Shown here: positions 16,238 through 25,840 of the stretch, one piece after another
How the letters are laid out: each line of letters opens with the position of its first letter
Numbering within the stretch: position 1 is the first letter of the stretch
Assembly (NCBI GenBank): GCA_964517265.1
Contig: CAZFBS010000009.1
Coordinates: forward strand, 10,691 to 74,690
DNA length: 64,000 bases
Reading direction: 5' to 3'
Origin: REEP01 sp964517265
Lineage (GTDB): Bacteria > Pseudomonadota > Alphaproteobacteria > Rhodospirillales > Defluviicoccaceae
Translations under genes and position numbers: made by a program
Notes under the pieces: model-generated
The model's input: the letters and a program-made list of their open reading frames with translations, nothing else
What the model was told of the DNA's origin: nothing
The model's database searches: none

Positions 16238-17083
16238 GTGACGGCACCCACATTCTCAATGCGCTCGCTTTTGGAAGCGGGCGTTCATTTCGGTCATACC
16301 ACCCGGCGCTGGAACCCGAAGATGGAGCCCTACATCTTTGGCACCCGCAACGGCATTCACATCATCGATCTTGAACAGACGGTTCCGATGCTGCACCGGG
16401 CGCTGGTGGCGGTCCGCGATGTCGCGGCGGCCGGGGGGCGGGTTCTGATCGTTGGAACCAAGCGGCAGGCCAGTGAAACGGTTGCCGAGGCGGCCAAACG
16501 CTGCGGGCAGTACTATGTGAACCACCGCTGGTTGGGTGGCATGCTGACCAACTGGCGAACCATTTCCTATTCGATCCGGCGGCTTCGCGATCTGGACAAC
16601 AAGCTGGCCTCGGAAATGACGGGGCTGACCAAGAAAGAGACCCTGCAGCTCATGCGCGAGCGGGACAAGCTGGAGCGCGCGCTCGGCGGCATCAAGGAGA
16701 TGGCGGGATTGCCCGACATCCTGTTCATCATCGATACCAATAAAGAGAATATTGCGGTTGCCGAAGCGAACAAGCTCGGGATTCCGGTGGTCGCGGTGGT
16801 CGATTCCAACAGCGATCCCGCAGGCATCAACTATCCGATTCCCGGGAACGACGACGCCTTGCGCGCGATCAACCTTTACTGTGATCTCGTCGTCGATGCG
16901 GTGATCGACGGCATTCAGCAGGAGATGCGGGCTTCGGGAGTCGATCTTGGTGGTGAGGCGGAGGTCGCCGAGCGGATTCCGGACGATTGGCAGGAAGACG
17001 AACATCTTGAGGAGGTTTCGCTCGCCGCGGCGGAGGAGCTTGGGGTGAGCACGGAAGCGGGGGAGGACGTCGAGCACCCCTGA
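16238..17083 (+). CDS. rpsB: 30S ribosomal protein S2
   Basis: This is the small-subunit ribosomal protein uS2, 281 residues. The block FSMRSLLEAGVHFGHTTRRW and the following KMEPYIFGTRNGIHIIDL are diagnostic. VNHRWLGGMLTNWRTI and NKLGIPVVAVVDSNSDP complete the signature. It is about forty residues longer than the E. coli protein because of an acidic C-terminal tail (from about residue 235), which is usual in alphaproteobacteria. The GTG at 16238 fits the family start, with GGAAAGGA seven bases upstream. A 216-base leader separates it from dnaE and probably holds the promoter and the S2 autoregulatory element, although I could not define that element. Confidence 0.97.
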   Translation: MTAPTFSMRSLLEAGVHFGHTTRRWNPKMEPYIFGTRNGIHIIDLEQTVPMLHRALVAVRDVAAAGGRVLIVGTKRQASETVAEAAKRCGQYYVNHRWLGGMLTNWRTISYSIRRLRDLDNKLASEMTGLTKKETLQLMRERDKLERALGGIKEMAGLPDILFIIDTNKENIAVAEANKLGIPVVAVVDSNSDPAGINYPIPGNDDALRAINLYCDLVVDAVIDGIQQEMRASGVDLGGEAEVAERIPDDWQEDEHLEEVSLAAAEELGVSTEAGEDVEHP

Positions 17084-17274
17084 TCGACTGCGTTGCTGGC
17101 GGCGCCGGCGCTAGAGACGAGAATCGGCGATTCTCGATCGCAGCGCGGCGCACCACGATTATCCGATCGTTATTTTCGGCTCGGTGCTGTCCGGAGAGCT
17201 GACCTTGATGGATCACGTCTCTCCGGGTCCCGCGCACAAGCGAGCTATCCCGGACGGAAGAGGAAGGAACAGAC

Positions 17275-18201
17275 ATGGTTGAAGTCACGGCTGCGTTGGT
17301 CAAGGACCTCCGTCAGCGAACGGGCGCCGGAATGATGGACTGCAAGCGGGCGCTGATCGAAACGGGCGGTGATATCGAGGCCGCAATCGATTGGCTCCGG
17401 AAGAAAGGACTGGCCGCGGCGGCAAAGAAGGGCGGCCGTGTAACGGCGGACGGACTGGTGGGCATCTGTGTCGAAGGGAGCCGCGGCGCCGCAGTCGAGG
17501 TCAACACGGAGACCGACTTCGTCAGCCGCAATCCGGAGTTTCAAGCGTTCGTGGCCGCCGTCGCGCGACTGGCCCTCGAGGTGAACGGGGATCTCGAGGC
17601 ACTGAAGCAAGCTTCCTATCCGGACGCCGGCCGCACGGTCGAGGAGCAGCTCACTCATCTGATCGCCACCATGGGTGAGAACATGAATCTGCGCCGCGCC
17701 GCCGTGCTCACCGTCGAGCCGGGGGTGATCGGGGCCTATGTCCACAACGCACTGTCGCCGACGGTGGGCAAGATCGCGGTCATCATCGCGGTTCAATCGG
17801 AGGCGGCCCCGGAAACCCTGGAGCCCATCGCCAAGCAGCTCGCGATGCACATTGCCGCCGCGAGCCCGGTCGCCGTCTCGCGCGAGGATGTCGACGCGCG
17901 GATGCTCGAGCGTGAGCGGGCCGTATTGGCGGAGCAGGCCCGGGCGACGGGCAAAGCCGAAGCGATCATCGAAAAAATGGTGGAAGGGCGGCTGCGTCGC
18001 TACTATGAGGAAGTATGTTTGCTCGAGCAGACGTTCGTCATCGATGGCGAGAGCAAGATCGCCGACGTTCTCGATCGGATCGGCAAGGAGGTCGGCAAAC
18101 CGCTCAAGGTGACCGCTTTTCATCAGTTCGTCCTCGGCGAGGGGCTGGAAAAGCGGGAGGAAAATTTTGCTGCGGAGGTCGCAAAGACGGCGGAGGGTTG
18201 A
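17275..18201 (+). CDS. tsf: Elongation factor Ts
   Basis: This is the guanine nucleotide exchange factor for EF-Tu, 308 residues, cytoplasmic. The N-terminal UBA-like domain has LVKDLRQRTGAGMMDCKRAL. The EF-Tu contact block NTETDFVSRNPEF lies near residues 75-90. Two core subdomains and the C-terminal coiled region (ARATGKAEAIIEKMVEGRL) are in order. An ideal AGAGGAAGGAA precedes the ATG. The order rpsB-tsf-pyrH-frr is near-universal in bacteria. The 191 bases between rpsB and tsf hold no gene. Confidence 0.97.
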   Translation: MVEVTAALVKDLRQRTGAGMMDCKRALIETGGDIEAAIDWLRKKGLAAAAKKGGRVTADGLVGICVEGSRGAAVEVNTETDFVSRNPEFQAFVAAVARLALEVNGDLEALKQASYPDAGRTVEEQLTHLIATMGENMNLRRAAVLTVEPGVIGAYVHNALSPTVGKIAVIIAVQSEAAPETLEPIAKQLAMHIAAASPVAVSREDVDARMLERERAVLAEQARATGKAEAIIEKMVEGRLRRYYEEVCLLEQTFVIDGESKIADVLDRIGKEVGKPLKVTAFHQFVLGEGLEKREENFAAEVAKTAEG

Positions 18202-18321
18202 ACCTCTCTCCAGGTGCGGCACGGGCGTTCGCTCGGGGACGTCACAATGCGGTGTGCCGCACCCGGCTTTGGAGCCCGCGGCAAAAGGATCTTCGGCCTT
18301 GATCATGAACGGAAAGCGGAT

Positions 18322-19059
18322 ATGACAGAGCGGCCCAAACCCAAACGCGTGCTGCTGAAGGTGTCCGGCGAAGCGTTGATGGGGCCGCAAGGCTACGGGC
18401 TGGATGCCTCTGCGATCGGTCGCCTCGCGAACGAGGTCATCGTCGTCCACGACTTAGGGGTCGAGGTCTGTCTTGTCATCGGCGCCGGAAATATTTTCCG
18501 CGGCGTTTCCGAAGCCGCCGCGGCCATCGAGAGGACGAGCGCCGACCATATCGGCATGCTGGCGACGGTGATGAACGCCCTCGCCGTTCAGAGCATGCTG
18601 GAGCATCTCGGCGTCCACACGCGGGTTCAGTCGGCAATCCCAATGGCGGCAGTGTGCGAGCCCTACATCCGGCGGCGGGCGGTCCGGCATATGGAAAAGC
18701 GCCGGATCGTGATTTTCGCCGCGGGCACCGGCAACCCGTTTTTCACCACCGATACTGCGGCAGCCTTGAGGGCGATCGAGACCGGTTGCGATCTCCTGCT
18801 CAAGGGGACTCAAGTTGACGGCGTCTACAGCGCCGACCCGAAGAAGGATCCAGCCGCCGTGCGGTACGAACGGCTGTCCTACCACGATGTGGTCGCCCGC
18901 AACTTGAAAGTGATGGACACCGCCGCCATTGCCCTGGCCCGGGACAACAAGCTTCCGATCGTCGTCTTTTCCATTCACAAGCCCGGAGCCTTTGCCGAGG
19001 TTGTCCGCGGTTCCGGCAGGTTCACCACGATCAGCGAGGGAGAGCGTGTCCTTGGATAA
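18322..19059 (+). CDS. pyrH: Uridylate kinase
   Basis: This encodes UMP kinase, 245 residues, hexameric and cytoplasmic, which makes UDP for pyrimidine nucleotides and sugar-nucleotides. It shows the amino-acid-kinase fold, with KRVLLKVSGEALMG at the N terminus and VIGAGNIFRGV at the nucleotide loop. DHIGMLATVMNALA and GTGNPFFTTDTAAALRA are the UMP-binding blocks. The ATG at 18322 is chosen because conserved sequence begins eight residues later. In-frame upstream codons back to 18214 add unrelated residues. The gene overlaps frr by 14 bases. Confidence 0.96.
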   Translation: MTERPKPKRVLLKVSGEALMGPQGYGLDASAIGRLANEVIVVHDLGVEVCLVIGAGNIFRGVSEAAAAIERTSADHIGMLATVMNALAVQSMLEHLGVHTRVQSAIPMAAVCEPYIRRRAVRHMEKRRIVIFAAGTGNPFFTTDTAAALRAIETGCDLLLKGTQVDGVYSADPKKDPAAVRYERLSYHDVVARNLKVMDTAAIALARDNKLPIVVFSIHKPGAFAEVVRGSGRFTTISEGERVLG

Positions 19060-19621
19060 ACCCGATATCAAGGTAGTGAGGCGGGATGTCGAGCGGCGGA
19101 TGCAAGGCGCTGTCGACACCTTGCAGAAGGAATTCGGCGGATTGCGCACCGGCCGTGCCGCGACCAGCCTGCTCGAGCCGATCATGGTCAATGCCTATGG
19201 AGCACAGATGCCGCTCTCGCAGGTGGGTACGATCGGTGTGCCAGAGCCGAGGATGTTGACCGTCCAGGTCTGGGACAGGAGCTTGGTGAAGGCGGTGGAA
19301 AAGGCGATTCGAGACTCCGATCTCGGCCTCAATCCTTCTGTCGATGGGCAGTTGTTACGCATCCCGATTCCGCCGTTGACCCAGGAGCGGCGCACGGAGC
19401 TTGCGAAGGTTGCCGGCAAATACGCGGAGGAGGCCCGAATCGCCGTGCGCAACATCCGTCGGCACGTTCTCGACGAGTTCAAGCGGGCGGAAAAGGAAGG
19501 CGCGCTCTCGCAGGATGAGCAGCGCGACTACACCGGTGAAATTCAAGGACTGACCGACACGTTCGTCAAGAAGGTGGACGAAGTGCTCGAGAAGAAAGAA
19601 CAGGAAATCATGCAGGTCTAA
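19046..19621 (+). CDS. frr: Ribosome recycling factor
   Basis: This is the ribosome recycling factor, 191 residues, which splits post-termination ribosomes together with EF-G. The conserved FGGLRTGRAATSLLEPIMV block and the tip-of-domain motif PPLTQERRTELAKVAGKYAE are clear. A long three-helix bundle makes up most of the protein. The start is a GTG inside the end of pyrH with GAGGGAGA immediately upstream, so translation is coupled to pyrH. uppS begins four bases after its stop. Confidence 0.96.
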   Translation: MSLDKPDIKVVRRDVERRMQGAVDTLQKEFGGLRTGRAATSLLEPIMVNAYGAQMPLSQVGTIGVPEPRMLTVQVWDRSLVKAVEKAIRDSDLGLNPSVDGQLLRIPIPPLTQERRTELAKVAGKYAEEARIAVRNIRRHVLDEFKRAEKEGALSQDEQRDYTGEIQGLTDTFVKKVDEVLEKKEQEIMQV

Positions 19622-19625
19622 ACGG

Positions 19626-20360
19626 ATGGACATTGCACCGGTACGGAACGTGGCGCCGCCGCCGCCGACCCATGTCGCCATCATCATGGACGGGAACGGA
19701 CGGTGGGCTCGGGCTCGCGGCCTGCCGCGAACGGCGGGGCATCGCCGTGGCGCGCAAGCGATGAAAACGGCAGCGGAAAGTGCCGTCCGGATGGGGGTGT
19801 CGTACCTGACCCTGTTCGGGTTCTCGTCCGAAAATTGGCGGCGACCGGCCGATGAAATCCATGATTTGATGGGATTGCTGAAGCACTACCTGGAGACCGA
19901 GATCGATTATCTCAATCGACAGGGGGTTTGCCTGCGGGTGATCGGAGATCGCTCCCGGCTCGGCGCCAATATCGCCGCGCTGATCGATCGGGCTGAGGAG
20001 GTGACGGCAGGCAACGTCAGGCTGGTGTTGATCATCGCCCTCAGTTACGGCGGCCGCGCCGAGATCGCCGATGCCACCCGCAGGATCGCTGTGAAGGCCC
20101 TCAACGGGGTGATCGATCCCTCGGCGATCGACGAGGAGACCGTCGCGCAGAACTTGTACACCGCGGATGTTCCCGATCCCGACCTCTTGATTCGCACCAG
20201 CGGCGAGAAACGAATCAGCAATTTCCTGTTGTGGCAGCTTGCCTATGCGGAGCTGGTTTTTCTCGATACGCTGTGGCCCGATTTCAGCAGCGAGGATTTT
20301 GCGGGAGCACTGAAGGAATTCGCTCGCCGCGACCGGCGTTACGGCGCCGCCCGTGCCTGA
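19626..20360 (+). CDS. uppS: Undecaprenyl diphosphate synthase
   Basis: This cis-prenyltransferase, 244 residues, extends farnesyl diphosphate with isopentenyl units to the C55 carrier lipid used for peptidoglycan and O-antigen. The catalytic aspartate is Asp22 in HVAIIMDGNGRWA. YLTLFGFSSENWRRP and the C-terminal DLLIRTSGEKRISNFLLWQ with the RxSGExR magnesium/diphosphate motif are diagnostic. The length matches the family. It lies four bases after frr and overlaps cdsA by eight bases, so it is in the middle of the envelope-precursor operon. Confidence 0.96.
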   Translation: MDIAPVRNVAPPPPTHVAIIMDGNGRWARARGLPRTAGHRRGAQAMKTAAESAVRMGVSYLTLFGFSSENWRRPADEIHDLMGLLKHYLETEIDYLNRQGVCLRVIGDRSRLGANIAALIDRAEEVTAGNVRLVLIIALSYGGRAEIADATRRIAVKALNGVIDPSAIDEETVAQNLYTADVPDPDLLIRTSGEKRISNFLLWQLAYAELVFLDTLWPDFSSEDFAGALKEFARRDRRYGAARA

Positions 20361-21171
20361 CGCTGCCAAGACGAATCCCGGCCCAAGCCGTCTCTCCACG
20401 CGCATCATCTCCGCCGTTGTTCTTGCCGTTCCCGCCCTCGTCTGCGTCAGCGTCGGCTCGCCGCTGATCGAAGGCATCGTGATCGTGGCCGCTCTGGTGC
20501 TGGGGTGGGAATGGTGCCGGTTGTGTGCGCAAACATTTCCGGACCGCATCTACATCACGCTAAGCGCGGTGATCACGGCCGCGGTGCTGGCGATGGCGTT
20601 CGGCCACGGCGTTGTCGCGATCGGTCTGCTGGTTGCCGGCGCGATCCTCATTCATCTCTTGACCGGCGGCCATGGGTGGCTCAGCGTTGGAGCCTTGTAC
20701 ATCGGGCTGCCGTGCGTGGCAGTGATCTGGTTGCGCAGTGATCCGCTGTTCGGTCGCGAAACCCTCTTCTGGCTTCTTGCCTTGGTGTGGGCGTCCGACA
20801 GTGGCGGCTATGTGTTTGGCCGCCTGATCGGCGGACGCAAGCTGGCGCCGGTATGGAGCCCGAACAAAACCTGGGCAGGCTTCGTCGGTGCCGCGGCGAG
20901 CGCCGCACTGGTAGGAGCCGTAACCGCCTTGATCATGCGAAGCCCCTCATTCTGGCCTCTGGTTGGGGTAAGTGCTTTTCTTGGCAGTGCCACTCAGCTC
21001 GGGGACCTGTTCGAGTCCTGGGTAAAGAGGCATTTCGGCGTCAAGGATACCAGCGGCCTGATTCCGGGACACGGCGGCCTGCTTGATCGTGTCGACGGTC
21101 TGCTGGCGGCCTCGACCTTGACGGCATTCCTCAGCGTTGTTGGCAACGGCAGTGTGCTCAGATGGATATGA
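20353..21171 (+). CDS. cdsA: Phosphatidate cytidylyltransferase
   Basis: This integral membrane enzyme, 272 residues, makes CDP-diacylglycerol from CTP and phosphatidic acid for all phospholipids. Eight or so hydrophobic helices are visible. WASDSGGYVFGRLIGGRKLAP and the C-terminal signature VKDTSGLIPGHGGLLDRVD contain the conserved acidic residues that bind metal and CTP. The GTG at 20353 lies inside the uppS end (8-base overlap), and dxr overlaps its 3' end by ten bases. The tight nesting points to translational coupling across the three genes. Confidence 0.95.
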   Translation: MPDAAKTNPGPSRLSTRIISAVVLAVPALVCVSVGSPLIEGIVIVAALVLGWEWCRLCAQTFPDRIYITLSAVITAAVLAMAFGHGVVAIGLLVAGAILIHLLTGGHGWLSVGALYIGLPCVAVIWLRSDPLFGRETLFWLLALVWASDSGGYVFGRLIGGRKLAPVWSPNKTWAGFVGAAASAALVGAVTALIMRSPSFWPLVGVSAFLGSATQLGDLFESWVKRHFGVKDTSGLIPGHGGLLDRVDGLLAASTLTAFLSVVGNGSVLRWI

Positions 21172-22388
21172 CAGGCGGCGATTGCGGGCGATACGGCGGG
21201 CCGACAGGCCGGCGCAGCGTGACGATTCTCGGCTCGACCGGGTCGGTTGGCGCAAACACCGTTGATCTTGTTCTGCGAAATCCGGACATGTTTCGTATCG
21301 AGGCGCTCACCGGCAATCGCAATGTCGGCCTGTTGGCCGAACAGGCGAGGAAGGTCTCGGCGCGTCTGGCCGTGGCTGCCGATCCTGCCTGCTACCGCGC
21401 CTTGAAGGAAGCCTTGTGGGGCTCTGGCATCGAGGTCGCGGCTGGACCTGAGGCCGTCGTCGCGGCGGCGGATCGGCCGGCCGAGGTGGTGATGGCGTCG
21501 ATTGTCGGTGCCGCCGGCCTGGCACCGGTTCTGGCCGCCATCCGCCGCGGCGCCCTGATCGGGCTCGCCAACAAGGAATGCTTGGTATCGGCGGGCAGCA
21601 TCGTCGTGGCCGAGGTTCAGCGCCGGGGCGCTCGTCTGATCCCGGTCGACTCCGAACACAGCGCGATCTTTCAGGTGTTCGATTTCGCCAACGCGGACCG
21701 CGTGCGCACCATCGTCCTCACTGCCTCCGGCGGGCCGTTCCGCACGATGGATCATGCGGCAATGGCGACGATGAGCCCCGCCGAGGCCGTGGCCCACCCG
21801 AACTGGAGCATGGGCGCGAAGATCTCGGTCGATTCGGCGACGATGATGAACAAGGGCCTGGAGTTGATCGAGGCGTTTCATCTGTTCCCGGTCGATCAGG
21901 AGCAGATCGAGATTGTGGTTCATCCGCAGTCGGTCATTCATGGCATGGTCACGTATGTCGATGGCTCCGTGCTGGCGCAACTGGGGGCGCCGGATATGCG
22001 CACCCCCATCGCCTACGCGCTTACTTGGCCCGATCGGATCGACACTCCGGCGCCCCGACTGGATCTTGCCGAGATCGGGCGCCTGACCTTTGAGCCGCCC
22101 GATGAGGAGCGCTTTCCGGCCTTGCGATTGGCGCGGACAGCTTTGGCAGCAGGGGGGGCGGCAACGGCAGTGCTCAACGCTGCCAACGAGGTTGCCGTGC
22201 AGAGCTTCCTTGCCGGAGAGATCGGTTTTCTCGATATTGCGCGGGTTGTCGAGATGGCGCTGGAAAAGACTCCGGGTCGAACCCTTGCAACACTTGATGA
22301 TGTGGCTGAAATAGACAGTGTGGCCAGAGAGGTGGCCGCAGCATCCATCGTACGCTTCGCACCACGCGAGCGGGTTCGGCAACGGTAG
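21162..22388 (+). CDS. dxr: 1-deoxy-D-xylulose 5-phosphate reductoisomerase
   Basis: This NADPH- and metal-dependent enzyme, 408 residues, makes 2-C-methyl-D-erythritol 4-phosphate, the committed step of the MEP isoprenoid pathway that feeds uppS. The NADPH-binding loop is GSTGSVGANTVDL (residues 24-36). IPVDSEHSAIFQ has the metal-binding Asp/Glu pair. SVDSATMMNKGLELIEA and HPQSVIHGMV are substrate-site blocks. An ATG at 21162 gives a short glycine-rich lead before the fold. A downstream start is possible but has no better ribosome-binding site. It is followed by rseP after 14 bases. Confidence 0.96.
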   Translation: MDMTGGDCGRYGGPTGRRSVTILGSTGSVGANTVDLVLRNPDMFRIEALTGNRNVGLLAEQARKVSARLAVAADPACYRALKEALWGSGIEVAAGPEAVVAAADRPAEVVMASIVGAAGLAPVLAAIRRGALIGLANKECLVSAGSIVVAEVQRRGARLIPVDSEHSAIFQVFDFANADRVRTIVLTASGGPFRTMDHAAMATMSPAEAVAHPNWSMGAKISVDSATMMNKGLELIEAFHLFPVDQEQIEIVVHPQSVIHGMVTYVDGSVLAQLGAPDMRTPIAYALTWPDRIDTPAPRLDLAEIGRLTFEPPDEERFPALRLARTALAAGGAATAVLNAANEVAVQSFLAGEIGFLDIARVVEMALEKTPGRTLATLDDVAEIDSVAREVAAASIVRFAPRERVRQR

Positions 22389-22402
22389 GTTTTTTTCTCG
22401 AA

Positions 22403-23533
22403 ATGGAAATTTTCACGTATCTCTGGCAGTGGGTGATCCCGTTTTTGGTGGTGTTCTCCGTTCTCGTCTTCGTGCACGAGTGGGGACACTATCTGATCGC
22501 CCGCTACAACGATGTCCGTGTCGAAGTGTTCTCCATCGGATTTGGTCCGGAAATATACGGATGGTTCGATCGGGCCGGTACCCGTTGGAAAGTCAGCGCC
22601 ATCCCGTTGGGAGGCTACGTCAAGATGTTTGGCGAGCACGACTTCGAGGATGACGAAAGCGCCAAGCCGATGACGCCGGAGGATGAGAAGGTTTCCTTCC
22701 ACCACAAGCGTCTGGGGCAGAGGGCTGCAATCGTGTCCGCCGGACCGTTCGCCAACTTTCTGTTCGCGATCGTGCTCTTGACGGGGCTGTTCGCGATTGC
22801 CGGCGTGCCGACCCCGCTTGCGGGAGTCGGCACCGTTCAGCCGGACAGCGCTGCGGCAGAAGCCGGTCTTCAGCCGGGAGACCGGATCGTCGCGATCGAC
22901 GGCGAATCGATTACCTGGTTCGAGGACTTGCGCGAGCGGGTGAGCGCGAGCGCCGGTACATCGCTCCAGCTGTCGGTGGAACGGGATGAAGAGGTGATCG
23001 AGGTCACCGCCGTGCCGAAGGCGACGGACGTCACGGGCGAGAACGGACAGCGGCGGATCGGGATCCTTGGCGTGTCCCCGGACCCGGCCCTCATCGAGTA
23101 TCAACGGCTGGACCCATTTCGATCCCTTTGGACCGCAACCGAACGCACCGTCAGCCTCATTGGCCAGATCATGGGGGCGCTCTGGCAGATCATTACCGGA
23201 TCGCGGACGGCGGAGGAACTTGGCGGCCCGCTGCGCATCGCGCAACTCTCCGGGCAGATGGCGCAAGGGGGCGTTGTCAGCCTGATCTTCTTCATGGCCG
23301 CTTTGTCGGTAAACCTTGGCCTCATCAACCTGTTTCCGATCCCGATGCTCGATGGTGGCCATCTTGCGTTCTACGCTGCCGAGGCCGTTCGCGGAAAGCC
23401 GTTGGATCGGCGCGTGCAGGAGTACGGATTCCGGCTCGGTCTGCTGTTTGTCTTGCTGCTGATGATCTTTGCAACTTGGAACGATCTTGTTCAGCTTGAG
23501 GTGGTCGATTTCGTACGAAGGCTGGTGACATAA
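22403..23533 (+). CDS. rseP: Site-2 intramembrane zinc protease
   Basis: This is an RseP/MmpA-type site-2 metalloprotease, 376 residues, in the inner membrane. It cleaves anti-sigma factors and remnant signal peptides within the bilayer. The zinc site is HEWGH (His25 and His29) in the first helix. The third ligand is Asp317 in NLFPIPMLDGGH. Only one PDZ domain is visible (VGTVQPDSAAAEAGLQPGDR region), against two in the E. coli enzyme, which fits the shorter alphaproteobacterial form. Four transmembrane segments are evident. Its position between dxr and bamA is conserved. Confidence 0.95.
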   Translation: MEIFTYLWQWVIPFLVVFSVLVFVHEWGHYLIARYNDVRVEVFSIGFGPEIYGWFDRAGTRWKVSAIPLGGYVKMFGEHDFEDDESAKPMTPEDEKVSFHHKRLGQRAAIVSAGPFANFLFAIVLLTGLFAIAGVPTPLAGVGTVQPDSAAAEAGLQPGDRIVAIDGESITWFEDLRERVSASAGTSLQLSVERDEEVIEVTAVPKATDVTGENGQRRIGILGVSPDPALIEYQRLDPFRSLWTATERTVSLIGQIMGALWQIITGSRTAEELGGPLRIAQLSGQMAQGGVVSLIFFMAALSVNLGLINLFPIPMLDGGHLAFYAAEAVRGKPLDRRVQEYGFRLGLLFVLLLMIFATWNDLVQLEVVDFVRRLVT

Positions 23534-23548
23534 AACACCAGGAAGCTC

Positions 23549-25837
23549 ATGGGGGGGATAGTGCTGCGACGCATTGGCGTTTTATTGCTTCTGCTCGGGC
23601 TCTTGACGGCCGCATTCCCGTTGCTGAGGGCGAGCGCGCAGGAATTCGGGGTCATCCGCGAGATCGTTGTCGAGGGCATCCAGCGGATCGAGCCGGAAAC
23701 GGTGCGGACGTATCTTCTTGTCCGTGAAGGCGATTCTTTCGACCCGGCACGGATCGACCGGTCGTTGAAGAGCCTGTTTGCCACCGGTCTGTTTTCCGAC
23801 GTCGCGATGACCCGCGAAAACAGCACACTGATCGTCACCGTCGCCGAGAACCCGATCATCAACCGGGTCGCGTTCGAGGGCAATCAGCAGATCGACAACG
23901 AAACGCTTGAGGCCGAGACGACCCTTCGTCCGCGCATCATTTATACGCGCAGCAGGGTTCAGGGGGATGTCAGGCGGATTCTGACCCTTTATCGACGAAC
24001 GGGCCGGTTCGCAGCCACGGTGGAACCTCAGATCATTCAGTTGCCGGACAACCGGGTTGATCTTGTTTTCGTAATCGACGAAGGCCCGGCGACCCGGGTC
24101 GAGAGCATCCGCTTTATCGGCAATACCGTCTACAGCGACTCCCGCCTGCGTGACGTCGTCCGTACCACCGAATCGGCGTGGTGGCGCTTTTTGGCGACCG
24201 AAGATACCTACGATCCCGACCGGCTGGCGCTGGACCAGGAATTGTTGCGGCGCTTTTATCTGTCGCGCGGGTATGCGGATTTCCAGGTTGTATCGGCTGT
24301 GGCCGAGCTGAGCGCGGATCGCCAGAATTTCTTCATTACCTTTACCGTCGAGGAAGGAGAGCGCTATCAGTTTGGAGAGATCGGGATCGAGACCACCTTG
24401 GTCGGTCTCGACCCGGAGCGACTGCGCGGGCAGATCGAGTTCAGCGAAGGCGACTGGTATGATGCCGACGCGCTGGAAGACACGATCGAGACGCTGACCG
24501 ACGCGGTCGGCGAGCTGGGTTATTCATTTGTCGACGTGCGGCCGCGCGTTTCCCGCGATCGGGAGGCCAAGACCATTGATGTCACCTTCGAGGTGAACGA
24601 AGGCCCGCGTGTGTTCGTGGAGCGGATCGACATCACCGGCAACGTCAGAACGCTCGACAGGGTCATCCGCCGTGAATTCCGTCTCGTCGAAGGCGATCCG
24701 TTCAATGCGCCCAAGCTGCGTCGTTCGCGCCAGCGCATCCGCAATCTTGATTTCTTTCAGAACGTGGAAGTGGAACAGGTGCCGGGCAGCGCGCCTGATC
24801 GGGCGGTCGTCAACGTCAATGTCGAGGAAAAGTCGACAGGCAGTATCTCGATCGGTGCCGGTTTTTCGACCACGAGTGGTGTGATCGGCGACATTACCTT
24901 GCGTGAGCGCAACCTGCTGGGCCGTGGGCAGGACCTCAGGGCAAGGGTGCTGATCGCGCAGCGCGACAGCCAGATCAACCTCAGCTTTACCGAACCCTTC
25001 TTTCTCGGTCGCGAAATTGCCGCCGGCTTCGACGTCTTTCGCGTGTCGGTCGACCGTCAGGACGAGAGCTCGTTCGATGAAAGCTCTTTTGGCGGGGCAT
25101 TGCGGTTCGGATACCCGATCACCGAACGCTTGACACAAAGCTGGCGGTACTCGCTTCGCGAGACCACGATCAAGAACGTGCCGGATGATGCCTCGTTCTT
25201 CATCAAGGAGGCGGAGGGATCGCGGCTCGTATCGGAGGTGTTTCATTCCCTGACCTACGACCGGCGGGACAGCACGATCAACCCGACGGAAGGATATTTC
25301 GGGACCTGGAGCATTGGGATCGCGGGTCTGGGCGGCGACGTGAGCTACGCACGCAACCAGCTTCAGGCAGGGTATTATTATCCCATCACCGAACAATGGA
25401 TCCTCTCGTTCCGGGGGGCCGGCGGCTATGTGGTCGGCCTCGGCGAGGATGTCGAGCTGTTCGAGCGGTTCTTTGTCGGAGGTGATAATCTTCGCGGATT
25501 TGCAACGGCGGGGGTCGGGCCACGCGACCTTGCGACCGACGATTCGCTCGGCGGCGAGTGGTACTATACAGGCAGCACCGAACTCACGTTTCCCCTCGGT
25601 CTGCCGGAGGAACTTCCGATCCGGGGACGCTTTTTTACGGACTTCGGGAGTGCCGGGGGCGTGACACCCAGTGGACCGACGGTGGCAGACACCGCCAGCA
25701 TCCGGGTTTCTGTGGGCGCCGGACTAACTTGGAACTCGCCGTTCGGACCGATCGGCGTCGATATCGGCTATCCGGTGGTGAAGGAAGACTTCGACGAGGA
25801 GGAACTCGTACGCGTCAACTTTGGGGCACGATTCTAG
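23549..25837 (+). CDS. bamA: Outer membrane protein assembly factor BamA
   Basis: This is the Omp85 insertase, 762 residues, which folds beta-barrel proteins into the outer membrane. A signal peptide covers about residues 1-30 (GVLLLLLGLLTAAFPLL, then ASAQ). Five POTRA repeats follow, each starting with a pattern such as REIVVEGIQRIEPETV or ERIDITGNVRTLDRVI. The C-terminal sixteen-strand barrel carries FFVGGDNLRGF and ends in VNFGARF, with the terminal aromatic residue required for outer-membrane insertion. Skp follows four bases later, giving the chaperone-insertase pair in one transcript. An alternative GTG start fifteen bases downstream would also leave an intact signal peptide. Confidence 0.96.
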   Translation: MGGIVLRRIGVLLLLLGLLTAAFPLLRASAQEFGVIREIVVEGIQRIEPETVRTYLLVREGDSFDPARIDRSLKSLFATGLFSDVAMTRENSTLIVTVAENPIINRVAFEGNQQIDNETLEAETTLRPRIIYTRSRVQGDVRRILTLYRRTGRFAATVEPQIIQLPDNRVDLVFVIDEGPATRVESIRFIGNTVYSDSRLRDVVRTTESAWWRFLATEDTYDPDRLALDQELLRRFYLSRGYADFQVVSAVAELSADRQNFFITFTVEEGERYQFGEIGIETTLVGLDPERLRGQIEFSEGDWYDADALEDTIETLTDAVGELGYSFVDVRPRVSRDREAKTIDVTFEVNEGPRVFVERIDITGNVRTLDRVIRREFRLVEGDPFNAPKLRRSRQRIRNLDFFQNVEVEQVPGSAPDRAVVNVNVEEKSTGSISIGAGFSTTSGVIGDITLRERNLLGRGQDLRARVLIAQRDSQINLSFTEPFFLGREIAAGFDVFRVSVDRQDESSFDESSFGGALRFGYPITERLTQSWRYSLRETTIKNVPDDASFFIKEAEGSRLVSEVFHSLTYDRRDSTINPTEGYFGTWSIGIAGLGGDVSYARNQLQAGYYYPITEQWILSFRGAGGYVVGLGEDVELFERFFVGGDNLRGFATAGVGPRDLATDDSLGGEWYYTGSTELTFPLGLPEELPIRGRFFTDFGSAGGVTPSGPTVADTASIRVSVGAGLTWNSPFGPIGVDIGYPVVKEDFDEEELVRVNFGARF

Positions 25838-25840
25838 CGC

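Noticed and set aside
20994..22382. Minus-strand open frame of about 460 codons opposite dxr
   Set aside because: It is an antisense shadow of dxr, without domain similarity.
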